From contig CAJTXH010000035.1 of the NCBI GenBank assembly GCA_910580005.1, positions 1 through 23,367 of the forward strand: 23,367 nt of DNA. The letters run 5' to 3'. Made by a program: the position numbers and the translations under genes. This document shows positions 7,884 to 13,457 of the stretch, in pieces. Below the pieces are notes generated by a model. It was given only the letters and a program-made list of their open reading frames with translations, ran no database searches and had not been told where the DNA came from. Numbering within the stretch: the first letter of the stretch is position 1; the number at the start of each line of letters is the position of its first letter. The DNA is from an uncultured Lachnospiraceae bacterium. GTDB lineage: Bacteria; Bacillota; Clostridia; Lachnospirales; Lachnospiraceae.

Positions 7884-8283
7884 TACAAATGTAATAATAG
7901 ATGCACTTATAGGAAGACAGCCATATTATGGTAATGCTGATAAGATAATAAAATTATGTGCTGATAAAAAGGTTACTGGATATATGGCAGCACATTCAAT
8001 ACCAGATATATTTTATATTTTAAGAAAAGACTGGACAGAAGACGAAAGACGTGAGTTATTATTAAATTTATGTGATATCCTGTTTATAGAGAAAGTTGAT
8101 TCAGGGAAAATAATTTCTGCACTAAAAAATAAGGAATTCAAAGATGTGGAGGATTGTTTACAATATGAATGTGCTGCCTCTGTTCTGGCGGATTATATTA
8201 TTACAAGAAATATAAAAGATTTTTATTGTTCAGTTATTCCAGCTATTTTACCAGAAGATTTTTTAAATCTTTTAATGTCCTAA
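7867..8283 (+). CDS. PIN-domain ribonuclease toxin, VapC-like
   Basis: A 138-residue single-domain PIN protein, the metal-dependent RNase fold of VapC toxins, which block translation by cutting RNA. Visible acidic and polar active-site positions are Asp6 (LIDTNVIID), Asp93 and Asp96 (FKDVEDCLQ) and the TRNIKDF block with Asn115 and Asp118. The TRNxKDF ending is typical of the PIN_3 branch. The start is ATG 7867 with GGAGG (7856-7860) 6 bases upstream; longer in-frame starts lie within the antitoxin gene. The 17-base overlap suggests that toxin translation is coupled to the antitoxin. The gene looks complete. Its likely job is element maintenance or stress and phage response; the RNA target cannot be read from sequence. 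Confidence 0.88.
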   Translation: MKVLIDTNVIIDALIGRQPYYGNADKIIKLCADKKVTGYMAAHSIPDIFYILRKDWTEDERRELLLNLCDILFIEKVDSGKIISALKNKEFKDVEDCLQYECAASVLADYIITRNIKDFYCSVIPAILPEDFLNLLMS

Positions 8284-8302
8284 ATAAAAATATATCAAAA
8301 TA

Positions 8303-8347
8303 AGAAAGGGGCGTTATAGTGGGCGTATTTCAAAAAAATCCTGAAAT
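8303..8347. repeat. 45-bp direct repeat, copy 1 (copy 2 at 10119-10163)
   Basis: 42 of 45 bases match 10119-10163. In the second copy this stretch encodes the last residues (RKGRYSERISEKS) of the small gene at 9939-10160; here the same frame reads RKGRYSGRISKKS and then stop. It also covers the GTG and first codons of a following frame. This is therefore the junction of a two-gene unit, preserved twice. Confidence 0.9.
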
Positions 8348-8399
8348 TGCGGGGTATCTGGCTGTTTTAAAAATCTTTAGCAAAAGCCATATAATATAG
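8319..8399 (+). pseudogene. truncated start of an unknown gene
   Basis: A GTG at 8319 behind AAAGGGG opens a 26-codon frame beginning VGVFQKNPEIAGYLAVLK, then stops at TAG 8397. The same beginning (VSVFQKNPEI) occurs at 10135 and is broken there too. Both look like 5' ends of one gene family cut off by rearrangement. From about residue 20 on, the sequence is that of the recombinase leader repeat. Confidence 0.5.
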
Positions 8400-8414
8400 T
8401 AATTTATAAACAGG
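8377..8414. repeat. leader repeat, copy 2
   Basis: This stretch matches 2231-2268 at 35 of 38 bases. It ends at the pentamer ACAGG, exactly where the recombinase fragment at 8416 takes over. Confidence 0.85.
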
Positions 8415-8415
8415 T

Positions 8416-8486
8416 ATTTAAAGAATTTAACCATATATATGAAAACAAGTGCAGGGAATTATAAATAGCCATTATTTAGCAGAAAA
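8416..8486 (+). pseudogene. internal fragment of serine recombinase 1
   Basis: Aligns without gaps to 3699-3769, the start of the coiled-coil region of recombinase 1. The reading is FNHIYENKCREL, then a stop, against FNRIYENKCREL in the intact gene, and further stops follow. It has neither start nor catalytic domain and cannot make a recombinase. It is joined directly to the recombinase leader repeat, so this is a deletion relic of a former second recombinase copy. Confidence 0.85.
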
Positions 8487-8700
8487 TTTGCTCTGCCGGT
8501 ATATGGCAGTGACAGGGAAGTGGAAAGATATAATATTTTTCATGCTTCATTTCTTGTAAGGCATGATGAAGATGGAAAAATGTATTTATATGATATAATA
8601 GACATAAAAAAAGAAACGGGCAACCCGCTTGGGTAATAAAAACCGTACACGACAAAAAAACCATTTCTCTTTGCTTATTATCTTATGAAATCCAGGTTGT
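8484..8700 (+). pseudogene. frameshifted relic, resembles the tail of a phage-type nuclease domain
   Basis: From about 8484 an open frame without a start reads VERYNIFHASFLVRHDEDGK, then a YDIIDIKKETGNPLG block, and stops at 8636. A shifted frame continues with KTVHDKKTISL. The pattern of an FHA-like strand, then YD(I/V)xDIKKE and a later HDKKT, is reminiscent of the C-terminal nuclease-like domains (Barnase/EndoU-like, PBECR type) on phage large polyvalent proteins. This assignment is from memory and tentative. At least one frameshift and the missing N-terminus make it a relic. Confidence 0.4.
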
Positions 8701-8847
8701 TTTGTCAAGTGGAAATGTTTTAAAAATGCGCTGGAACAGATAGAAAAATTCCATTATGACAGTGAGTTATTAAATGAGGGGTATACAAATATAACCAGGT
8801 ATGGTATCTGTTTCTATAAAAAAGAATGTCTGGCATTAAAAAGTTAA
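8701..8847 (+). pseudogene. startless relic of an unknown protein
   Basis: An open frame without a usable start reads about 48 residues to TAA 8847, including ALEQIEKFHYDSELLNEGY and ITRYGICFYKKE. The composition is protein-like. It could continue the relic before it after another frameshift, or be a separate C-terminal fragment. I do not recognise the family. Confidence 0.35.
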
Positions 8848-8870
8848 TATATAACCAAGGGGATTAAAAT

Positions 8871-9116
8871 ATGATTAATTTAAACCAAAAACCAATCAAT
8901 GATGAAAATGAACTTGCATTTGCCATTTTCTGTATTGAAAACGTAGCTCTTAAACTTGGGGTAAGTGCAGATAAAGTATACCATGCGTTAGCAGATGGAA
9001 GTGGTATTTTAAATGGTTATATTGTGCCATGTTATGATATATTACATTCGCAGAGTAAAGAATATATAGTTAAAGATATTATCTCATGTATGCAGGAGAA
9101 AGGGGCAGAGATATGA
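8871..9116 (+). CDS. DUF3791 family small protein, putative antitoxin
   Basis: An 81-residue protein matching the DUF3791 pattern as I know it: an N-terminal helix (FAIFCIENVALKLG), a short turn, and the end block YDILHSQSKEYIVKDI. There is no signal peptide or membrane segment. The start is ATG 8871, with AAGGGG about 8 bases upstream. Its TGA overlaps the ATG of the DUF3990 gene (ATGA), the tightest common form of coupling. DUF3791 genes commonly sit beside DUF3990 genes in Firmicutes and Actinobacteria. An antitoxin or immunity role is inferred from this pairing and from size; I know of no defined biochemical activity. Confidence 0.75.
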   Translation: MINLNQKPINDENELAFAIFCIENVALKLGVSADKVYHALADGSGILNGYIVPCYDILHSQSKEYIVKDIISCMQEKGAEI

Positions 9117-9586
9117 TTTTATATCATGGTTCTTATATAGAAATTAGAAAACCAGATATTTTTCATTCACGTAAAAACCTTGATTTTGGCTGTGGGTTTT
9201 ATGTAACACCATTATACCACCAGGCAGAAAAATGGTGTGAAAAATTCATAAGACGTGGAAAAGAGGGCATTATTTCTTGTTATTTATTAGATGACAATGC
9301 ATTAAAAAAATGCAGGATTTTAAAGTTTGACAGTTATTCAGAAGAATGGTTAGACTGTATTACAAAATGCAGGACAGGCAATGATAATATGGAATATGAT
9401 ATTATACTTGGCGGGGTAGCTGATGATAAAATTTTTAATACCTGTGAACTATATTTTAAACACTATATTGATAGAAATACTGCTTTGGACAGGTTGCGTT
9501 ATGAAAAACCAAATTACCAGGTTTGTTTTAAAAACCAGGAAATTATAGAGCAATATCTGTTTTTTGAGGGGAGTGAAAAGTTGTGA
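9113..9586 (+). CDS. DUF3990 family protein, putative ADP-ribosyltransferase-like toxin
   Basis: A 157-residue protein with the DUF3990 signature: LYHGS at the N-terminus (His5), the block DFGCGFYVT (24-32), QAEKW (37-41), a central EEWLDCI (78-84) and DIILGGVADDKI (96-107). The HG start followed by a GFY(L/V)T strand resembles the NAD-binding core of ADP-ribosyltransferases, so a modifying toxin is likely but unproven. The start is ATG 9113, with AGGGG upstream. It overlaps the gene before by 4 bases and the gene after by 4, so it sits in the middle of a three-gene operon and its level can be matched to both partners. It looks intact. Confidence 0.8.
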   Translation: MILYHGSYIEIRKPDIFHSRKNLDFGCGFYVTPLYHQAEKWCEKFIRRGKEGIISCYLLDDNALKKCRILKFDSYSEEWLDCITKCRTGNDNMEYDIILGGVADDKIFNTCELYFKHYIDRNTALDRLRYEKPNYQVCFKNQEIIEQYLFFEGSEKL

Positions 9587-9801
9587 ACGCAGAACCATTA
9601 ATTTTACAAATGAAGTATACAGATATTGTAAAAGGGTTTGCCAGTAAACAGCATCTTAATTTAGATGATGCATTGAGATTTTTTTACGATTCTGAAGTGT
9701 ACCAGTTAATGAAAGATGGTGTTTCTGATATGCATTGTATGAGTGAAAAGTATTTAATAGAAGATTTGGAGGAGGAATACCAGAGGAAAAGAAATAGTTA
9801 A
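9583..9801 (+). CDS. small conserved partner of the DUF3990 gene
   Basis: A 72-residue protein from a GTG at 9583 that overlaps the DUF3990 stop (GTGA), with GAGGGGAG upstream. It is helical and acidic, with blocks DDALRFFYDSEVYQLM and SDMHCMSEKYLIEDL, and looks like small proteins I have seen next to DUF3990 genes, possibly a second DUF3791-like type. It has no membrane segment. With one small gene on each side, the toxin candidate may have two neutralising or accessory partners. Function unknown. Confidence 0.7.
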   Translation: MNAEPLILQMKYTDIVKGFASKQHLNLDDALRFFYDSEVYQLMKDGVSDMHCMSEKYLIEDLEEEYQRKRNS

Positions 9802-9806
9802 TGTAA

Positions 9807-9923
9807 CTGCTGGATAATTATAAAACTTTTGATAGATTAAAAAAAACAGCAACTTATACTTGGAATTTAAAAGCATTTCCTAAAGATACTTTTATGTTTT
9901 ATATAGTGACAAAGTTATTATAG
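9807..9923 (+). pseudogene. short startless relic
   Basis: A 38-codon open frame without a start reads NYKTFDRLKKTATYTWNLKA and continues to TAG 9921. The composition is protein-like, yet there is no start, no ribosome binding site and no upstream continuation, because a stop lies directly before it. Probably the tail of a lost gene; family not recognised. Confidence 0.3.
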
Positions 9924-9938
9924 AAAGAATGGTGAAAT

Positions 9939-10160
9939 ATGAAACGTGGAGAATATATTTCAGATGAGATGGTAGTTAAGCGTGTAAAAGAAGCTGTGAG
10001 AATTGAACTAGAGAAAAGAAAAGCAATGGACGTACCTGTAATTGTATATGACAGGGAAACCCAGGCTATATACCAGGAAAACAGTGACGGGACAAGGACA
10101 GAGGTAGGCAGGAGAATGAGAAAGGGGCGTTACAGTGAGCGTATTTCAGAAAAATCCTGA
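9939..10160 (+). CDS. small conserved hypothetical protein, antitoxin-sized
   Basis: A 73-residue basic protein: an N-terminal helix (DEMVVKRVKEAVRIELEKRK), a strand-like middle (VPVIVYDRETQAIY) and a basic end (RRMRKGRYSERISEKS). ATG 9939 has only a weak GGTG upstream. The downstream reading frame begins at GTG 10135 inside its 3' end and is broken after 16 codons, so this may be the surviving first gene of a two-gene unit. A copy of just the last 13 codons lies at 8303-8344. An antitoxin-like or phage-derived role is possible, but no family is recognised. Confidence 0.6.
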   Translation: MKRGEYISDEMVVKRVKEAVRIELEKRKAMDVPVIVYDRETQAIYQENSDGTRTEVGRRMRKGRYSERISEKS

Positions 10161-10163
10161 AAT
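10119..10163. repeat. 45-bp direct repeat, copy 2
   Basis: Matches 8303-8347 at 42 of 45 bases. It covers the 3' end of the gene at 9939 and the start of the broken frame at 10135. Confidence 0.9.
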
Positions 10164-10185
10164 ATTTTTTAATATAAAACCATAA
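10135..10185 (+). pseudogene. truncated start of the same unknown gene as at 8319
   Basis: A GTG behind AAAGGGG opens VSVFQKNPEI and then diverges into AT-rich sequence, ending at TAA 10183-10185 after 16 codons. The start overlaps the end of the upstream gene, as in a coupled pair. Truncated in both copies in this window. Confidence 0.5.
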
Positions 10186-10225
10186 ATTGTCACTAAAAAT
10201 TTTTAACATATACTTGACACCATAG

Positions 10226-10434
10226 GGGATAGTACGTGGAAATGATGCATATTTATATGGAGATAAATTAAAAGCATATCTAATAAAAGGTGCAAAATGG
10301 CTTCCTGGACAGCAGGGAGTGGATACACAGGCAGGCTGGGGAGCATTATGTTTAAGGGACAGCCTGCAAATCTTTACCTAAATAATGAAATGCAGATATT
10401 TATAGATGCTGGAGACAGATTAGATGTTTGGTAA
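10226..10434 (+). pseudogene. frameshifted relic of an unknown protein
   Basis: One frame without a start (10226-10381) reads RGNDAYLYGDKLKAYLIKGA, then a WLPGQQGVDTQAGWGAL block. A second frame (10348-10434) carries on with FKGQPANLYLNNEMQIFIDA and ends GDRLDVW. Joined by a one-base shift near 10348 they give a single protein-like C-terminus of about 68 residues. No start is visible. Family not recognised; possibly element or phage cargo at the edge of the accessory region. Confidence 0.4.
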
Positions 10435-10490
10435 AAAAGATGGAGGAGAGGGTTTAAAAATTTCTCTGGTTGTACTATTCCCTCCCCTCC
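10431..10490 (-). terminator. terminator of dtd
   Basis: GGAGGAGAGGG (10442-10452) and CCCTCCCCTCC (10480-10490) pair at 10 of 11 positions over a 27-base loop. Read on the minus strand, the hairpin is followed by TCTTTTTTACC. It lies 50 bases past the dtd stop, so it should end that transcript, and it marks the border between the accessory region and the chromosomal genes. Confidence 0.75.
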
Positions 10491-10542
10491 GTTTATAATA
10501 ATGGTATCAATAAAAATATATTTTTCCAGTTCTGCAAAAATG

Positions 10543-10989
10543 TTATAATTCTTCTGAATTAAGCATTATAGTAAATGGTCCGTCATTTTCTAGAATAACT
10601 TTCATATCTGCCCCAAAACATCCTGTTTCAACTTTATTACAATATTCTTTTGCTTTGTTAATTATATAATTATAAAGTTTTTCTGCATGGTCCGGGCTTC
10701 CTGCCTCAAAGAAAGAAGGCCTGTTGCCTTTTTTGCAGTTTGCATATAGTGTGAATTGTGATATAAGCAGAAGCTCTCCGTTTACATCACCTGCTGAAAG
10801 GTTTGTCTTGCCTTCTTCATCGCTGAAAATTCTTAAATTATATGTTTTTTTAAGCATTTTAACAGCAGTTTCTTCTGTGTCACTGTCACATATACCAATA
10901 AATACCAGCAGCCCTTTTCCAATGCTGCCAGTTATCTCATTATCTGCCTGGACAGATGCACTATTAACCCTTTGTATAAGAAATTTCAT
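10543..10989 (-). CDS. dtd: D-aminoacyl-tRNA deacylase
   Basis: Removes D-amino acids (and glycine mischarged on tRNA-Ala) from tRNAs, a proofreading step in the cytoplasm. Its 148 residues are the standard length. The catalytic block SQFTLYA has Thr80, NRPSF is at 89-93, and the Gly-cisPro motif is at 137-138 (DGPFT). The start is supported by AAGGAG about 8 bases upstream on the minus strand. In many Firmicutes dtd follows relA; here it stands alone, divergent from the DUF5685 operon, with its own terminator. It appears to be the first core chromosomal gene after the accessory zone. Confidence 0.96.
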   Translation of the reverse strand: MKFLIQRVNSASVQADNEITGSIGKGLLVFIGICDSDTEETAVKMLKKTYNLRIFSDEEGKTNLSAGDVNGELLLISQFTLYANCKKGNRPSFFEAGSPDHAEKLYNYIINKAKEYCNKVETGCFGADMKVILENDGPFTIMLNSEEL

Positions 10990-11129
10990 AAAAATTTATC
11001 TCCTTTTAATTTTATGTACTTTATAATAACATAATTTTATGATATTATAAAGCAGGCAAATAGAAAAATACACAAACAGCCCTTGTGCATTATAAGATAT
11101 ATAGTAAAATATTAATGGAGGTATATGTT

Positions 11130-11963
11130 TTGTTTGGATATGTGCAGATACGTAAGCCTGAACTTAAAATAAAGGACTATGAAGTATACCATGCTTTTTA
11201 CTGCGGCCTTTGTGAAAGGCTGAGGGCAAAGTATGGCATTGCCGGGCGTGTTACACTTACTTATGATATGACATTCCTTATAATTCTTTTAAGTTCTGTA
11301 TATAATGTAAAATGCAGGCATGAAAAAAGACACTGCATTGTCCATCCAGCTAAAAAACATGAGATACTATATAATGAATTTACAGATTATTGTGCTGATA
11401 TGAATATTCTTTTAAGTTATTACCACTGCCTTGATGATAAGAAAGATGAAGGCTCTGTTAAAGGAAGGGCAGGTGCATTAATTTATAAAAAATATGTTAA
11501 AAAGATAGAAAATAAGTACAAGCGGCAGGCAGATTCCACCAGGCAGCCATTAGAAAAGCTGGCAGGGCTTGAGAAAAAACAGGAATATGATATTATGGAA
11601 AATGCAAGCTGTTTTGGAAGCCTTCTTGCAGAATTATTTATTTATAAAGATGATATGTTTAAAGCGTATCTTGGTGATTTGGGGTACTATCTTGGAATGT
11701 ATATTTATATAATGGATGCATATGATGATTTACAGGAGGATATAAAAAATGGCAGGTATAACCCATTTAAAAATACAGCCAGGAAGGCTGGCTTTGAAGA
11801 AAATACAAGGGAATTGCTTCTGGATGTAATATCTATGGCATGTGGGGCGTTTGAACAGCTTCCATGTCTTAGTTATATAGATATTTTGCGGAACATACTC
11901 TATGCAGGTGTATGGAACCGTTATGACTATATCCACGCAAAGAAAAAGGAGGACAAAAAGTGA
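11130..11963 (+). CDS. DUF5685 family protein
   Basis: A 277-residue protein of the DUF5685 family, which is common in Clostridia. The N-terminus FGYVQIRKPELKIKDYEVYH and the early CGLC motif are its hallmark; more cysteines and histidines follow (about residues 70-100), so metal binding is possible. The C-terminal half has two Asp-rich helical patches, MDAYDDLQED and YNPFKN, that recall a prenyl-synthase-like helical fold; that is only an impression. I chose TTG 11130 because GGAGG (11117-11121) lies 8 bases upstream and the family starts MFGYV; ATG 11115 overlaps that site. It overlaps the J-domain gene by 4 bases, which suggests a joint function. No biochemical role is known to me. Confidence 0.85.
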   Translation: MFGYVQIRKPELKIKDYEVYHAFYCGLCERLRAKYGIAGRVTLTYDMTFLIILLSSVYNVKCRHEKRHCIVHPAKKHEILYNEFTDYCADMNILLSYYHCLDDKKDEGSVKGRAGALIYKKYVKKIENKYKRQADSTRQPLEKLAGLEKKQEYDIMENASCFGSLLAELFIYKDDMFKAYLGDLGYYLGMYIYIMDAYDDLQEDIKNGRYNPFKNTARKAGFEENTRELLLDVISMACGAFEQLPCLSYIDILRNILYAGVWNRYDYIHAKKKEDKK

Positions 11964-12406
11964 CAGACCCATACCAGGTGCTTGGAATTTCACCAAACGC
12001 CACAGATGATGAAGTAAAAAAGGCATATAAGGAGTTAAGCAGGAAATACCACCCTGATTCTTATGCTAATAACCCTTTGGCAGACCTTGCAGAAGATAAG
12101 TTTAAAGAGGTGCAGGCAGCATATACCCAGATAATGAATTCAAGGGCAAACGGCGGCAGTGGTTACAGCCAGGGATACCAGAATGGTTATAATAATGGTA
12201 ATACCCAAGGTGGTTATACTAATGGAGGCTATACTAATGGGCAGTATAACAGGCAGAGTTACCAGAATTATGGCCAGGGGTATGGACGCAATCCTAATGG
12301 TTACTATGGTTCAGGCGGATGCAGCACAGGGAATATATGCTGTGACCTCTGGTGTGCAGATTCGCTTTGCGAATGTATGGGAGGAGATTTGTGCAGTTGC
12401 ATATAA
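11960..12406 (+). CDS. J-domain (DnaJ-like) protein with Gly/Asn/Tyr-rich tail
   Basis: A 148-residue protein. The J domain (about 1-62) carries HPD at 31-33, the motif that stimulates Hsp70 (DnaK) ATPase. Then comes a low-complexity stretch rich in Gly, Asn, Tyr and Gln (about 63-120) with repeated GGYTNG units, and a cysteine-rich end (CCDLWC, CECMGGDLCSC) that could bind metal. It lacks the DnaJ zinc-finger and C-terminal substrate domains, so it is a specialised co-chaperone rather than DnaJ. The GTG start is within the GTGA overlap with the DUF5685 gene, behind AAGGAGG. It is the second gene of a tight four-gene cluster. Confidence 0.88.
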   Translation: MTDPYQVLGISPNATDDEVKKAYKELSRKYHPDSYANNPLADLAEDKFKEVQAAYTQIMNSRANGGSGYSQGYQNGYNNGNTQGGYTNGGYTNGQYNRQSYQNYGQGYGRNPNGYYGSGGCSTGNICCDLWCADSLCECMGGDLCSCI

Positions 12407-12945
12407 AAACAAAGGAAACAGCATGGGGCGGCCTGCTTATGGCACTTGCAGTAATACTAGTTGTGTTAAGTGGTGTTATTGAGGCAAGCTCCATGTTCCT
12501 GCTGGCAGCAGCAGCATTTCTGGCAGGAATTTTCCAAAGGCGCTTTAAAACCAGGGCAGCAGCAGCATTTATAGCTGGAACATTCCTTGCCAGTTTAATT
12601 CTTGCACCACAGAAACTTTATTGTTTTACATTTGCAGGGTTTGCTGTATATGTATTAGTTGCAGAGTATTTAAGAGACAGAAAAATATCTTTTGTGGCGG
12701 GAATGTTTATTAAAGGGCTGTGTTACCATATATTACTTGTGATAGCACTTGTAATGGTAAAATATTTTGTTGGTTTTGATGCCATCTTTCAAGAAGGATG
12801 GGTAGATAAACTTGCTGGGATGCCGTTGCTTTTTTTAGCAGTTGCAATAGCTGCTGCTGAAATTTTATGGATTGTATTTGACAGGGCATATATATTTTTC
12901 CAGGACAGGTATGGTAGTATTTTTGGAAGGTGGTTAGATGCGTAA
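12391..12945 (+). CDS. multi-pass membrane protein, unknown function
   Basis: A 184-residue hydrophobic protein with about six membrane segments (roughly 12-32, 34-48, 56-73, 77-92, 101-127, 143-165). I chose GTG 12391 because GGGAGGAG stands 4 to 5 bases upstream; this overlaps the J-protein end by 16 bases. Starting instead at ATG 12352 would put the first codons inside the cysteine-rich end of the J gene. It overlaps the HD gene by 8 bases. The position between a J protein and an HD hydrolase suggests a membrane anchor or partner of that set, but no family is recognised. Confidence 0.75.
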   Translation: MQLHIKTKETAWGGLLMALAVILVVLSGVIEASSMFLLAAAAFLAGIFQRRFKTRAAAAFIAGTFLASLILAPQKLYCFTFAGFAVYVLVAEYLRDRKISFVAGMFIKGLCYHILLVIALVMVKYFVGFDAIFQEGWVDKLAGMPLLFLAVAIAAAEILWIVFDRAYIFFQDRYGSIFGRWLDA

Positions 12946-13420
12946 AGCTGCTTATGAGAAACTATTAAAAGAAATCCTTGCTGAAGTAGCTGGCAGTTCA
13001 CATTTTAAAGAAAGCACAAAATATATACAGCATGGAAATACAAGCATTTACAGGCATAGCATTATGGTTGCACGCAAAAGCTGCCAGATTGCTTCAAGGT
13101 TTAACCTGGATGTTTCATATAATGAACTGGTACGTGGTGCTCTTTTACATGATTATTTCTTATACGACTGGCATGACAAAGCACATAAGCACCGCAGGCC
13201 ACATGGTTTTTTCCATGCATCGGCAGCATTACGGAATGCAATGCAGGATTTTATGCTTACAGATATTGAGAAGGATATTATTAAAAAGCATATGTTTCCG
13301 CTGACACCAGTTCCACCAGTGTATATTGAAAGCTGGGTGGTGTGCATTGCAGACAAGATATGTTCAGTGGGTGAAACATTTATCCAGGCCAGGAAGAAAG
13401 CCAATCTTTCCATGCTTTGA
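12938..13420 (+). CDS. HD-domain phosphohydrolase
   Basis: A 160-residue HD superfamily protein, metal-dependent phosphohydrolases that usually act on nucleotides or phosphoesters. Metal ligands are visible: His40 (YRHS), His71-Asp72 (LLHDYFLYDWHD), His89/His93 (HGFFH), His118 (KHMFPLTPVPP) and Asp139 (CIADK). The LLHDYFLYDWHD and HMFPLTPVPP blocks are typical of a small Firmicutes subgroup. It overlaps the membrane-protein gene by 8 bases and closes the overlapping cluster; the carboxypeptidase follows 37 bases later. The substrate cannot be read from sequence. Confidence 0.9.
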   Translation: MRKAAYEKLLKEILAEVAGSSHFKESTKYIQHGNTSIYRHSIMVARKSCQIASRFNLDVSYNELVRGALLHDYFLYDWHDKAHKHRRPHGFFHASAALRNAMQDFMLTDIEKDIIKKHMFPLTPVPPVYIESWVVCIADKICSVGETFIQARKKANLSML

Positions 13421-13457
13421 AGAAGGTATCCAGAATATAGAAATACGGAGGATAAAA

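Noticed and set aside
13326..13457. Longer N-terminus for the M14 peptidase, starting within the HD gene
   Set aside because: The internal ATG 13458 has a good ribosome binding site and begins a clear signal peptide; the extra residues would block export.
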